64,000 nucleotides of DNA from Planctomycetota bacterium (lineage in GTDB: Bacteria; Planctomycetota; PUPC01; JACPCR01). Each line of letters begins with the position of its first letter. The stretch's first letter is position 1. A program made the position numbers and the translations under genes. The notes under the pieces are model-generated. The model had not been told where the DNA came from, did no database searches, and saw nothing but the letters and a program-made list of their open reading frames with translations. This document shows positions 35,594 to 46,994 of this stretch, one piece after another. The stretch is taken from NCBI GenBank assembly GCA_027625095.1, contig JAQBXN010000002.1:1-64000 (forward strand). Direction: 5' to 3'.

Positions 35594-36469
35594 TCACCCT
35601 TTCCGCTGAACGTCCACCGAAACCGAGAGCTTATGCTTGCCGCTGCCAAAGATGACTCCCTTCAGGGGGGTGACATCAGAGAAGTCGCGGCCCCATGCCA
35701 GGGTGATATGGCGTTCGGCAGGAATGATGTTGTTGGTGGGATCGAAATCGATCCATCCCAAATTTGGATCGAAGACGGCAAACCAGGCATGAGACGCGTC
35801 TGAACCTGCTAACTTTTCCTTGCCCGGCGGTGAATCAGTTTCAAGGTAGCCGCTGACGTACCGAGCGGGAAGCCCAATGGATCGCAGGCAGGCGATCGCA
35901 AGGTGGGCGAAATCCTGGCAGACCCCCTTTTTCTGTTCCATGACCAGGGACAGAGGCGTGGCGATGGTTGTAGTGCCCGGTGCGTATTTAAAGTCTGAAT
36001 GGATCCGCCGCATCAGGTCGTCCACCCCGGGCAAAAACTTTTTTTCAGGAGGAAAAGAGTGGCACGCGTAAGTCGCAAATTCCTGAGCCCGCGCTGCGAA
36101 TGTTGAATCCAATACGAATTGCCGCGCCTCAAGAGCTTCCAACGACGTCTGTTTCCGCAGGCCATCTCGAATATCCTCCCATGCAGGGGAAGCACTGAAG
36201 TCGGGTATATCTGTTACGAGCCGTTCCACTTCACTCTTCGCTATGATGCGGAGTTCATTGTGGGGATGCTGGATGGAGAAATAGTTGACTGTGTTTCCGA
36301 AGAAGTCTCTCCTCCCAAGGATGGCCGATGGGACAGGTGTAACATCTATTAAGGAAGAGGGGCATAGTTGGTTTGGCAAAGCTCGTGGGGTGAGACGAAC
36401 CTCGTTGTGGCAGGTGCCGACAGCATCCGTGTACTTGTAATGAGTGCTATGCGTAATCTGATACTTCAT
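35594..36469 (-). CDS. Transglutaminase-like cysteine peptidase family protein
   Basis: 291 residues, cytoplasmic. An N-terminal bacterial transglutaminase-associated domain (about 1-85, starting KYQITHSTHYKYTDAV) precedes the catalytic core. The triad is Cys184 in GVCQDFAHL, His227 in ASHAWF and Asp243 in DFDPTNN. It is the last gene of the minus-strand cluster and its ATG overlaps the stop of the ATP-grasp/alpha-E fusion by four bases. Such proteins are thought to act as peptidases or amide-modifying enzymes in the ATP-grasp/alpha-E systems; the target is not known. Confidence 0.94.
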   Translation of the reverse strand: MKYQITHSTHYKYTDAVGTCHNEVRLTPRALPNQLCPSSLIDVTPVPSAILGRRDFFGNTVNYFSIQHPHNELRIIAKSEVERLVTDIPDFSASPAWEDIRDGLRKQTSLEALEARQFVLDSTFAARAQEFATYACHSFPPEKKFLPGVDDLMRRIHSDFKYAPGTTTIATPLSLVMEQKKGVCQDFAHLAIACLRSIGLPARYVSGYLETDSPPGKEKLAGSDASHAWFAVFDPNLGWIDFDPTNNIIPAERHITLAWGRDFSDVTPLKGVIFGSGKHKLSVSVDVQRKG

Positions 36470-39048
36470 GTAATCGTTGGTGCGAGCTGCGTGGGGGCTT
36501 GTGCATGGATGAAATAGCTCTGAACAAATGCGGTGGCCATTCCCGCCAATTTCTGATTGGTGAGATCCAGTAATTCGTCCAGTCTTCCGTAATCTTCTTC
36601 AGTATCACTCGGAGTTGTAATAGAGGTCAGGTCAGAGAGACGCAGCCTGGTGGTCGCATCAAGAAGGAGCCGTTCGATTTGGGTGAGCCTTGTCTCCGAA
36701 CGCTCAAGGGGAAGTTCTTCAAAGTTAGCCGTCACGCGGTTCAACTGATAAATGAGCGATCGGGGGTTGGTTTCGTCCAGTAAAAGAAGATCCAGTGCGG
36801 TATCCAGGCGCATAAAGGTGTGGTATCTCCGGCGGTAGGTGATAAGGCATTCGCTGGCAGTGAGAACGGTTTCAAGTACGAGTCGTTCCACTTCTTCGGA
36901 GTGTTTGTGAATAACCGTCGATCGCAGGAGGTTTGTAAGCAAGGCAGCGCGTTCGATACGCCGGCCGATATCCAACAGTATCCATCCGTGCGAACGAGTC
37001 ATCGTTTCCATCGTGGCGCCGGTAAACCCGATGAGTCCTGAAATAAGTTCATCGAGACTCGAAAGGATTGCTTGCCGGCTCGCTCCTTTCTGCGCTTGAA
37101 GTCTCCCCCATATTCCTTCGAGCCCGTTTATGATTCTCCAGGTATCCGCGGACCATCGATCTCTGACCGCAAATGCGGCTCGTACCAACGATTGGACACT
37201 GGCGGAGAGGCTTCCTTCACGATCCAGATTGAGTGCGACCGCGTTAATTTCATTTGCTGGATTGCGGAATTTCGAACTGCTGCCCGCTCCAATAAATCCA
37301 GGCGAGGTAGATGTCAGGCTGGCCAGTGATCTCAGTAACACGTTCAGACATTCCGTATCTTGAGCTTCTCCTCCTTCCTGAACCAGGTTATATCGATTGA
37401 TGACGGTACGAAGGAATCTTGCCACGGCTTCACAGCGCTCAGCGTAGCGTCCCGTCCAGAAGAGATTTTCTGCGGCTCGACTGGGCAGGAGCCCGCTTCC
37501 CGTGCTGACTTCACCTATCAAACCCGGCTGCTTCCAGAGGCTGATGTATTCCTCATCCTCATCGCTGACAACCCATGTATCTTTACTGATCCCGCCAGCT
37601 TCCCCGGACGCTTCGATGCTTTCCCTTAAGGCGGCGCAACACGCGAGCCCGCCAGGCATGACAAGGTATCCGTTTTTCCGAGATAACAGGAAACATCTCA
37701 ATACCGTGTGCCGGGCCTCAAGATTCCCGGAAACAAGCGCCGGGGCAGTAGAGAAACCCACCTGTTCCTGTCCGACGTACATGTGAGGGGATTCACGGAT
37801 TCTGCTCCTCCATGCATCGAGACCTTCTTGACTCAGTGTAGCTCCGAAGATCGGTCTCGTGTTTGGCTGGCGATGGATGGACTTGATGACGAGCTTGTCA
37901 AGATTTGCCAAAACGTGGTCCCTTTCGGCCGGGTGCCCGCACCACCACGTAGCTGCAGATGGGAGGAGCAGGTCTTCACCCAGAAAATGTTTCGCGATGC
38001 TCGGAAGGAACGCAAGAAGTCCCGGATTCTCTACGACACCGCTACCCGGCTGGTTGACGACCGCCACGTTTCCAAGGCGCATTGCCTCGAGCAGACCTGC
38101 CACCCCCTGCCGGGAGTCCTCGCGAAGTTCGAGCGGATCGCAAAGCGCGTCGTCAACCCTTCGGAGAATGACGTCCACCGGGTGCAAGCCGTTAAGAGAC
38201 TTCATCCAGACTTTCCCATCGCGAACCACAAGGTCATCACCCTCGACGAGTGTGATTCCAAGATAGGATGCAAGATACGCGTGTTCAAAATAAGTCTGGT
38301 CGCTGGGGCCTGAGGTAAGAAGAAAAATCCGCGGGTCATCGTTTCGCTGGAGAGACAACTCCGCCAGCCCATCGCAGACCTCTTTGAAAAATCGGGCCAG
38401 CCTGCGAACCTTGCAGTCACGAAGCAGCCCCGGCAGAACACGGGACAATCCGGTGCGGTTTTCAAGTGCGTACCCGCTCCCATATGGTGTCTGTGCCCGG
38501 TCGCCGATAACCCACATCCTGCCGTCTGGCCCGCGAGCGAGATCCGCGCCGTACAGAAAAAGCGGATGAGAGGATGGGAAAGGCATGTTCACACACGGAC
38601 GCAGAAATCCACTGTGACCGTGGACGAGTTCAAGGGGAAGGATTCTCTCCCTCAGGAGAGTTTGTTTCCCATAAATGTCGCACAGAATCAGGTTCAGCAA
38701 TTCGGCGCGTTGAATCATCCCCCGCTCAATCGCATTCCAATCCTCAATCCCGATGACCAACGGAATGATGTCAAATTCCCAGGGCCTGCGATGCGAAGAC
38801 CCCGCGTGAACGTGGTAGGAAACACCGTTTTCTCTAAGAAACCGGAGGGTGTCGCCGTAGCGTTTTTTGACTGCCGCAATACCCATCTTTTCGATGGCTT
38901 CCATTAGAGGACGCCAGTGACTACGGATGTGGCCTTCACCGCCCCACATCTCATCGTAGGCCTTATCGGGGGCCGAATAGTTTTCCGACAGCAGGGAAGA
39001 TGTTTCGCTGAAGCCTGGTTGAATGGACGAAGAAGAGTGTGCAGTCAA
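36466..39048 (-). CDS. Circularly permuted ATP-grasp / alpha-E fusion protein
   Basis: 860 residues. Residues about 25-500 are a circularly permuted ATP-grasp domain (DIIPLVIGIEDWNAIERG near 93-110, VIGDRAQTPYGSGYALENR, LDKLVIKS and VMPGGLACCA). From about 522 the alpha-E helical domain starts with the diagnostic SRAAENLFWTGRYAERCEA. In the second set at 42.9-45.4 kb the same two parts are separate genes, so this is a natural fusion. ATP-grasp enzymes form amide bonds through acyl phosphates; the alpha-E part is of unknown function. The start codon lies about 490 bp from the large transglutaminase-like gene upstream. Confidence 0.93.
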   Translation of the reverse strand: MTAHSSSSIQPGFSETSSLLSENYSAPDKAYDEMWGGEGHIRSHWRPLMEAIEKMGIAAVKKRYGDTLRFLRENGVSYHVHAGSSHRRPWEFDIIPLVIGIEDWNAIERGMIQRAELLNLILCDIYGKQTLLRERILPLELVHGHSGFLRPCVNMPFPSSHPLFLYGADLARGPDGRMWVIGDRAQTPYGSGYALENRTGLSRVLPGLLRDCKVRRLARFFKEVCDGLAELSLQRNDDPRIFLLTSGPSDQTYFEHAYLASYLGITLVEGDDLVVRDGKVWMKSLNGLHPVDVILRRVDDALCDPLELREDSRQGVAGLLEAMRLGNVAVVNQPGSGVVENPGLLAFLPSIAKHFLGEDLLLPSAATWWCGHPAERDHVLANLDKLVIKSIHRQPNTRPIFGATLSQEGLDAWRSRIRESPHMYVGQEQVGFSTAPALVSGNLEARHTVLRCFLLSRKNGYLVMPGGLACCAALRESIEASGEAGGISKDTWVVSDEDEEYISLWKQPGLIGEVSTGSGLLPSRAAENLFWTGRYAERCEAVARFLRTVINRYNLVQEGGEAQDTECLNVLLRSLASLTSTSPGFIGAGSSSKFRNPANEINAVALNLDREGSLSASVQSLVRAAFAVRDRWSADTWRIINGLEGIWGRLQAQKGASRQAILSSLDELISGLIGFTGATMETMTRSHGWILLDIGRRIERAALLTNLLRSTVIHKHSEEVERLVLETVLTASECLITYRRRYHTFMRLDTALDLLLLDETNPRSLIYQLNRVTANFEELPLERSETRLTQIERLLLDATTRLRLSDLTSITTPSDTEEDYGRLDELLDLTNQKLAGMATAFVQSYFIHAQAPTQLAPTIT

Positions 39049-39172
39049 GAGTTTAAATGGCCGGAAGGGTGGATCTGAAGTTGTACAGTCATCCGTATTA
39101 TGACGGGCATCCTATCTGGTCGAAGGGCATGATCCTCGTAATCCTATCGCAGCCGTTGGCCGCATCCAAAGT

Positions 39173-39281
39173 GTTCATAGCGCGGGCTTTAGCCCGTTTC
39201 TTCGGCTGATCGGAAACGGGCTAAAGTCCGCGCTACGAACGATGTACACACAGCGCGTAGAAGTTTCAGAGGAAATCTCTA
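39173..39281 (+). repeat. Dispersed repeat, copy 4 (28-bp palindrome plus conserved tail)
   Basis: The head pairs 39173-39200 (GTTCATAGCGCGGGC...) with 39213-39240 over 28 bp with two mismatches, leaving a 12-base loop. The tail GCGCGTAGAAGTTTCAGAGG then AAATCTCTA matches the tails at 2.6, 13.8 and 28.6 kb. Orientation is the same in all four. Confidence 0.75.
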
Positions 39282-39413
39282 CTCGTAATCTTATTTCCAC
39301 TGCTCTCTGAATCTTTGCCGTCCTATCCTCGCCAACGACACCCCAACCTCTGGTTCAAAAGATATTTTACCAGGAGCTTGGCAACGCGAATGAGGATTAA
39401 AGATTACGAGTAG
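39279..39413. repeat. Spaced 14-bp inverted repeat
   Basis: CTACTCGTAATCTT at 39279-39292 and AAGATTACGAGTAG at 39400-39413 are exact complements about 107 bases apart. The left arm begins within the tail of the repeat copy just before it. It may mark the end of a larger mobile unit. Confidence 0.55.
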
Positions 39414-39538
39414 GATAACGAGGTTGAGCTTTGAGGTTTCCGCAAAAACGCCGGACAATTCGAGACTCAGGCACTTCTAGAAAATTTGGGTAAAGGCCGG
39501 AATGAAGCTCAGGCAAACTGCCTGTTCTGGTATTCGGA

Positions 39539-42500
39539 TTATCCGGGCATTCTTCGGAGATCCAATGTGTGAGGAAATTCAGGATTTTCCTCCTCAACAG
39601 GGGGATCCGCAGGGCCGACTGGGTTACCTTGGGGTACAAACTTTCCTTGCCTGCGAGGCTCAGGAGGTGGCTGGTATGTTCCCTGGGTGTGACCATAGTC
39701 CCAGAAACGAGCGAATCGGCGCGACTCGGCCTCATTGGCGTTGACCGGGAGCGTCTCATAGTGGCGTCCGCCGGGATGGATCACGTGATAGGTACACCCA
39801 CCGATAGAACGGCTGTTCCAGGTGTCAATCACATCAAAAATTAGCGGGGTGTGAACACCAATCGTCGGGTGCAACGCGGATGGTGGGTGCCACGCGCGAT
39901 AACGAACTCCGCCCACGTATTCTCCATGCGTTCCCGTACTACTCAGGATCAAGCGCCGCCTATTGCAGGTGACCACGTATCTCGAATCCGCAGTCCCGTT
40001 AACTTTCACCTGCAGCCTCTCCACGGAGGAATCTACAAAGCGGGCAGTACCTGTGCTTGTGACTTCTTCACCGAGCACATTCCAAGGCTCGATGGCAAAC
40101 CGGAGTTCCAGCTTGATGTCATCGATCTGAACCGTGCCATAATGCGGAAAACGAAATTCGAAAAACGGATCGAACCAACTCAAGTCGAATTGAAAACCGG
40201 CGTTTCTCAAATCGTTCACGACATCCTTCATGTCGGCCCGAACGTAATAAGGAAGCATAAAACGATCGTGGAGTTCTGTGCCCCAACGAACCAGATCGTG
40301 GCGATACGGCGCACGCCAGAACCAGGCGACCAGAGAACGAATCAGGAGCATCTGAACCAAACTCATCCTGGCATGCGGCGGCATTTCGAAACCGCGGAAT
40401 TCAACCAGGCCCAACCGCCCGCTCGCGGAGTCGGGTGAATAAAGTTTGTCAATGCAGAATTCAGCCCTGTGTGTATTGCCGGTGAGATCGATGAGCAGAT
40501 TTCGCAGGAGACGATCCACGAGCCATGGCTGTTTCGACTCGCCTACGGGCATTTGCTGAAACGCGGTTTCCAACTCGTAAAGCGTTTCTTCGCGACCCTC
40601 ATCCACGCGTGGTGCCTGGCTCGTCGGCCCGACAAACATTCCCGAAAACAGATAGGAAAGGCCCGGATGATGCTGCCAATAGGTAACCAGGCTGCGAAGC
40701 AATTCCGGATAGCGCAACATCGGGCTGTCCGCGGGGGTGGGGCCACCCAGCGTGACGTGATTTCCGCCACCCGTGCCTGTGTGGCGCCCATCCAGCATGA
40801 ATTTTTCGGTCCCAAGTCGAGCTAAACGCGCCTGTTCATAGAGCGTTGTCGTGTTATGGACCAGTTCTTCCCAGGTCGATGCGGGATGGATATTGACTTC
40901 GATAACGCCTGGATCGGGAGTCACCAGCAAACGCTCAAGCCGCCAGTCCTTTGGTGGTTCGTAGCCTTCGATAACGACGGACAGCCCTAAAGCTTCAGCC
41001 GTCTTCTCAATCGAAACGATCAGATCCAGGAAGTGTTCGATGTGAGTAATCGGAGGCAGGAAAATGTAAAGTCGTCCTTCACGCGGTTCGATGCAAAGCG
41101 CGGTGCGAATGACTTCGACAGGTTCAACGGACTCCCCGTCTGCCGGATCCTGCTGCTGAATCTCGGGCGACTGTGATTCTTCGACTTCGAGCAAACCGAA
41201 ACGTCTGGCGACTTCGCCATGAAAATCGCCGAGGGGAGTGCGAGGCTCAAGAGGATCACGTTCATGCTGAACTTTTTTCTTTTCCTTGGCCACATGCGGA
41301 AGCGAATCCAACGGCAACCGCAATCCCATCGGCGAATCACCGGGAATGAGAAACATAGGCCCCCGGCGAAATTCCCACGGGCTGCTGCACCATCCAGAGG
41401 CTTCGAAATCCCAGGCCAGAGGCAGGACGAATCCCACCGGCTCATCGAGGCCACCCCGAAGAACTCGAGCTAGCTTTTGTCGTTCCAATGGATCCTTCAG
41501 ATTCGCTTTAAAGGGATCCAAGTTCTGAGGCAGATTCTCCTCTAGCCACGCAAAGTAGAAAGCGTCTTCATACCCAGGCACGACGTGATTGGCGTTGGCG
41601 CCGAGAACTCGGGCCAGCAGATTTGTGAAGCGCCCGGCTTCATCACTGCCGTAACCGCAGTCGAGGGTTTCGTCTGCAAGCAGGGCATCGTTTTGCCAGA
41701 TTGATTGACCATCCCTGCGCCAATAGCAGGCGAGTTTCCAGCGCGGGAGCGGTTCACCTGGATACCACTTGCCCTGGCCGAATTGGAGAAGGCCGCCGGG
41801 GGCGAACTCATTACGAAGGCGGCGAATCAGGGCGCTCGAAAGTTTCCGTTTAAGCGGGCCGTCTGCGGCTGTGTTCCACTCGGCGCCGTCCATGTCATCA
41901 ATAGAAACAAAGGTCGGCTCGCCACCCATGGTCAGCCGAACGTCTTCCGCTTTCAGTTGTTCATCTGTTTTTTTGCCAACCACCTGGATGGCTTGCCATT
42001 GCGCATCCGAGTAGGGCTTGGTCACTCGCGGGTCTTCGTGGATGCGTGCGACCGTGTTCTTAAAATAGAATTCGACTTCGCACTTGTCCATGCTTCCAGT
42101 AACCGGGGCAGCGCTCGCCGGATCCGGGGTACCAGCCAGTGGTATGTGGCCTTCTCCCGCAAACAAGCCGGACGTGGGATCAAGCCCGATCCAGCCAGCG
42201 CCGGGGAGGTACACTTCAGTCCAGGCATGCAGATCGTTGAAGTCTTTTTCCGGGCCTGACGGGCCATCCAGAGATTTCTCATCCGACGTCAATTGAATGA
42301 GGTAGCCGGAGACAAATCGAGCAGCAAGCCCCAGGTGGCGAAGGATTTGAACGAGCAACCAGGCCGTGTCACGACAGGACCCGAGTGCTCCGCCCAGCGT
42401 TTCTTCGCAGGTCTGAATCCCCGGATCCATCCTTAAGGAATACTTAATCTCGTTACAGAGCTGTTGATTGACCTTCACGAGAAAGTCGTTCGTGTTCATT

Positions 42501-42913
42501 TTGGAAACGTCCACCCGAGCTAAATACTCTTTAAGCAGGGGGCCGTTTTCTGTAATTTCGAGAAAGGGAACGAGTTCCTTGCTCAACTGCTCGTCGTATT
42601 TGAATGGAAATTTTTCAGCATATTCCTCGATGAAAAAATCGAAGGGGTTGATTACCGTCATTTCAGCAATCAGTTCCACTTCGATACTCAACTCGGTAGT
42701 GGGCTGGGAAAAGACGGCTCTCGCCTGGAAGTTGCCAAAAGGGTCCTGCTGCCAGTTGAGGAAGTGCTTCTCAGGTTTCAGCTTAAAAGAATAAGCAAGA
42801 ATTGGAGTCCGAGAATGGGCAGCGGGCCGAAGCCGGAATATGTGCGGTGAAAGCGTAACGAGGCGATCGTAGTCGTAACGGGTTTCGTGGCGGACCGCGA
42901 CGCGAATACTCAT
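39539..42913 (-). CDS. Large transglutaminase-like protein with DUF2126 domain
   Basis: 1124 residues, the usual size of this two-domain family. Residues 1-270 form the transglutaminase-like part: N-terminal beta domain starting VRHETRYDYDR, Cys180 in GSCRDTAWL, His229 in LHAWTEVY and Asp245 in GLDPTSG. The remaining ~800 residues are the DUF2126 domain, with an ATP-grasp/glutamine-synthetase-like segment (LDGRHTGTGGGNHVTLGG, EFCIDKLYSPDS). The ATG overlaps the stop of the alpha-E gene by four bases. The family is thought to take part in a peptide synthesis and cleavage system; substrates are unknown. It is cytoplasmic. Confidence 0.95.
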   Translation of the reverse strand: MSIRVAVRHETRYDYDRLVTLSPHIFRLRPAAHSRTPILAYSFKLKPEKHFLNWQQDPFGNFQARAVFSQPTTELSIEVELIAEMTVINPFDFFIEEYAEKFPFKYDEQLSKELVPFLEITENGPLLKEYLARVDVSKMNTNDFLVKVNQQLCNEIKYSLRMDPGIQTCEETLGGALGSCRDTAWLLVQILRHLGLAARFVSGYLIQLTSDEKSLDGPSGPEKDFNDLHAWTEVYLPGAGWIGLDPTSGLFAGEGHIPLAGTPDPASAAPVTGSMDKCEVEFYFKNTVARIHEDPRVTKPYSDAQWQAIQVVGKKTDEQLKAEDVRLTMGGEPTFVSIDDMDGAEWNTAADGPLKRKLSSALIRRLRNEFAPGGLLQFGQGKWYPGEPLPRWKLACYWRRDGQSIWQNDALLADETLDCGYGSDEAGRFTNLLARVLGANANHVVPGYEDAFYFAWLEENLPQNLDPFKANLKDPLERQKLARVLRGGLDEPVGFVLPLAWDFEASGWCSSPWEFRRGPMFLIPGDSPMGLRLPLDSLPHVAKEKKKVQHERDPLEPRTPLGDFHGEVARRFGLLEVEESQSPEIQQQDPADGESVEPVEVIRTALCIEPREGRLYIFLPPITHIEHFLDLIVSIEKTAEALGLSVVIEGYEPPKDWRLERLLVTPDPGVIEVNIHPASTWEELVHNTTTLYEQARLARLGTEKFMLDGRHTGTGGGNHVTLGGPTPADSPMLRYPELLRSLVTYWQHHPGLSYLFSGMFVGPTSQAPRVDEGREETLYELETAFQQMPVGESKQPWLVDRLLRNLLIDLTGNTHRAEFCIDKLYSPDSASGRLGLVEFRGFEMPPHARMSLVQMLLIRSLVAWFWRAPYRHDLVRWGTELHDRFMLPYYVRADMKDVVNDLRNAGFQFDLSWFDPFFEFRFPHYGTVQIDDIKLELRFAIEPWNVLGEEVTSTGTARFVDSSVERLQVKVNGTADSRYVVTCNRRRLILSSTGTHGEYVGGVRYRAWHPPSALHPTIGVHTPLIFDVIDTWNSRSIGGCTYHVIHPGGRHYETLPVNANEAESRRFARFWDYGHTQGTYQPPPEPRRQGKFVPQGNPVGPADPPVEEENPEFPHTLDLRRMPG

Positions 42914-43935
42914 GAAGACTCCTGGGACATGGAAATTGCGGAAGTAAATGGGGCGCTGAATTCTTCATCTTGAAGGCGCGTCACCGGCCGCTCAGCGAAA
43001 AATGTCTCGATTATCGCCTCTCCGACCTTGTTCAACTTGGTCTGGAATTCGTCCAGGAACTCGTGAAGGCCGCGAGTAAGTATCTCCTTGGCACGAAGGT
43101 AGGCGACTTCTGAACGGAGCTGTCCCAGGCGCTGTTCGGCAAGGTTTCCAAAAGTTCCGGTGGGGGTGCCGCTGATGAAGTGGAGCGATTCCTCTGCGCG
43201 GTTGAGGCAATATTGAACTGCACGCGGGAACTCCAGATCGAGCAGGAGAAATTCAACTACGTCTCTCGGTTCCAGAGCGCCGTGTTTCTTGCGGTACATC
43301 TCAAACGCGCTCGCAGAACGCAGCAGGGCGGCCCATTGAACGTCGTCGTAGGACGATCCGACGTGCTCCAACGAAGGCAAAAGGATGAAGTACTTTACGT
43401 CGAGAAGGCGAGAGGTCTTATCCGCCCGCTCAAGAAGGCGGCCCATCCGGCAGAAGTGCCAGCCCTCCCCGTGGGACATGGTGGTGTCTGTAATCCCGAC
43501 GAACGTGTGGCTGGAAATTTTCACGCTGTCAAAGAATCCCTGCGGATCCTGGATAACTTCTTCAGACGCCGCGGCGTCACGAACCATCAGATAGAAAGTA
43601 TTCAACAGCTCCCACATCTCGGAAGAAATGATTTCGCGGACGCTTCGAGCATTTTCGCGTGCCAGGCGCAGGCACGATAGAATCGAATTAGGATTCTTTT
43701 CATCGAAGGTAAGGAAACGAATCACGTTTTCCCTGGTCGCTTCACTGTAGCGCTCTGCAAACTCCTCCTCGGCCGCGAGAATTTGGATGAGTGGCCCCCA
43801 TTGCTCCTGGTCGGATTCAGGAAGGTCAAGTATCAGCCTGAGATTTACATCGACGAACCGGGCAGTGTTTTCGGCACGTTCGATATAACGGCTCATCCAG
43901 TGGATTGAATCGGCAACACGACTAAGCAAGGTCAA
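42910..43935 (-). CDS. Alpha-E domain protein
   Basis: 341 residues, all alpha-helical. The diagnostic start [26 protein letters not shown] matches the alpha-E family and corresponds to the C-terminal part of the fusion at 36.5-39 kb. It overlaps both neighbours by four bases (ATGA), so it is translated in a coupled manner with the ATP-grasp gene before it and the large transglutaminase-like gene after it. No catalytic residues are known in the family; it is assumed to partner with ATP-grasp. Confidence 0.94.
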   Translation of the reverse strand: MTLLSRVADSIHWMSRYIERAENTARFVDVNLRLILDLPESDQEQWGPLIQILAAEEEFAERYSEATRENVIRFLTFDEKNPNSILSCLRLARENARSVREIISSEMWELLNTFYLMVRDAAASEEVIQDPQGFFDSVKISSHTFVGITDTTMSHGEGWHFCRMGRLLERADKTSRLLDVKYFILLPSLEHVGSSYDDVQWAALLRSASAFEMYRKKHGALEPRDVVEFLLLDLEFPRAVQYCLNRAEESLHFISGTPTGTFGNLAEQRLGQLRSEVAYLRAKEILTRGLHEFLDEFQTKLNKVGEAIIETFFAERPVTRLQDEEFSAPFTSAISMSQESS

Positions 43936-45383
43936 GTTCCAATTTTTGCATTTGATATGACCCAGGTGTCCTTGCTTCCTCCACCCTGAGAGGAATTAAC
44001 CACAAGCGAACCTTTACGAAGCGCTACGCGCGTGAGACCGCCCGGAAGGACATAGATGTCGTTTCCGCCATAAAGAATGTATGGGCGCAGGTCCACGTGC
44101 CGGCCTTCAAAGTGATCGCCCACGATCGTGGGCACACGTGAAAGAGAGAGCGTAGGCTGGGCAATGTAGTTGCGTGGGGTAGCCTTTACTTTCTCCCCAA
44201 ATTCCTTGCGCTCCTCAGCCGTAGCATGGGGCCCGATCAGCATGCCGTATCCGCCAGATTCGTTTGCTGCTTTCACGACGAGCTTATCCAGGTTGCCCAA
44301 TACATATTTCAGATCGTCTTTTTCCCAGCAGATGTAAGTCCTAACATTGGGAATGATGGCTTCCTCGCCCAGGTAATACTTGATGATTCGGGGGACGTAC
44401 GCATAGACGACCTTGTCATCGGCGATACCGGTGCCTGGCGCATTGGCGAGAGCGACACGGCCCGATTTGAAAACCTCGAATATCCCCGGCACACCCAGCA
44501 TCGAATCTTCTCTGAAAGCCTTGGGATCGAGAAAATCGTCGTCAATGCGGCGATAGATAACATCCACGCGCTCAAAACCCTTGGTCGTACGCATCATGAC
44601 GAAACCGTCGAAGACTACCAGGTCCCGCCCTTCGACAAGTTGGACTCCCATCTGCTGGGCCAGGAAGGAATGTTCAAAATAAGCTGAGTTGTAAATGCCG
44701 GGGGTCAGCACCACGACGTTCGGCGAATACACACCTTCCGGAGCCAGAGATTTCAGCATTTCCAGGAGCCGGCTCGGGTAATCGACCACCGGACGAATGT
44801 GTGAAGACTCAAAAACTCTCGGGAACGTCCGTTTCAACAACTCGCGATTGGCCAGTACGTAAGAGACACCGGATGGACACCGCATGTTGTCTTCGAGTAC
44901 GTAAATTGTTCCATCGCCATCGCGAACGAGATCCGTACCGGTAATGTGGCACCAAACACCTTTCGGAGGGTTCAGTCCGACACACTGTTCTCGGAAGGCA
45001 GTTGCCGACCGAATGATTTCCTCAGGAATAATTCCGTCTTTGACAATTTTTTGGTCGTGATAGATATCGTTAATGAAAAGATTCAACGCCTGAATTCGCT
45101 GGCGAAGACCGGCATCTATTCGTTCCCATTCCTCTGCTTCGACGATCCGTGGAATCAGGTCGAACGGCCAGATTTTTTCCGTGCCCCGATTGTCGCTGTA
45201 AACTGTAAAGGTGATGCCCTGACGCAGCAGCGAGGATTCCGCTGCCTTTTGTCGCCGACGCAACTCGCCGTCAGAAAGCTGCTCGATTTTCTGCTTCAAC
45301 GGCGTGGCGCCTAACCTGGCTGTGCCGTCTTCAAGAAACATTTCATCGTAGAAGCCGCCGGTCTGATACTTGTCAAAATTCAT
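43932..45383 (-). CDS. Circularly permuted type 2 ATP-grasp protein
   Basis: 483 residues. It opens with the family stretch YDEMFLEDG and continues with [58 protein letters not shown] (ATP-binding lysine region) and [12 protein letters not shown]. It is the first gene of the minus-strand cluster and sets off the coupled series ATP-grasp, alpha-E, transglutaminase-DUF2126. Enzymes of this class are predicted to ligate amino acids or peptides with ATP. The upstream 176 bp should carry the cluster promoter, though I see no consensus. Confidence 0.95.
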   Translation of the reverse strand: MNFDKYQTGGFYDEMFLEDGTARLGATPLKQKIEQLSDGELRRRQKAAESSLLRQGITFTVYSDNRGTEKIWPFDLIPRIVEAEEWERIDAGLRQRIQALNLFINDIYHDQKIVKDGIIPEEIIRSATAFREQCVGLNPPKGVWCHITGTDLVRDGDGTIYVLEDNMRCPSGVSYVLANRELLKRTFPRVFESSHIRPVVDYPSRLLEMLKSLAPEGVYSPNVVVLTPGIYNSAYFEHSFLAQQMGVQLVEGRDLVVFDGFVMMRTTKGFERVDVIYRRIDDDFLDPKAFREDSMLGVPGIFEVFKSGRVALANAPGTGIADDKVVYAYVPRIIKYYLGEEAIIPNVRTYICWEKDDLKYVLGNLDKLVVKAANESGGYGMLIGPHATAEERKEFGEKVKATPRNYIAQPTLSLSRVPTIVGDHFEGRHVDLRPYILYGGNDIYVLPGGLTRVALRKGSLVVNSSQGGGSKDTWVISNAKIGT

Positions 45384-45559
45384 AAATTCGCTCAGTAAAC
45401 TTAAGCTGCCGGGTTCCTCAATTGCTTATTAAAAATCATTAAGCGACCGCCGCCGAGTTGCCGTTTATCGGCTGATTTATTCTACGCAGGTCAGCCCCGA
45501 CCATTCAAATGACTGTGACCACGATCTTTAGCGCAATCGTTGAGATGAGCCCTGAACAG

Positions 45560-46987
<1,428 letters not shown>

Positions 46988-46994
46988 GTGTTGC

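Larger units (their letters stand above)
39049..39538. other. Intergenic gap inside the ATP-grasp cluster
   Basis: 490 bp between two same-strand genes of the cluster. It contains no supported gene. It holds a large palindrome with a conserved tail (copy 4 of the dispersed repeat), a spaced 14-bp inverted repeat and a small CAGGCA/TGCCTG hairpin at 39510-39524. It must contain the promoter of the ATP-grasp/alpha-E fusion unless read-through occurs, but none was identified. Confidence 0.6.

Noticed and set aside
41705-42259. 184-codon plus-strand frame inside the DUF2126 gene region
   Set aside because: Fully antisense to a clearly recognised transglutaminase-DUF2126 protein; a shadow frame.
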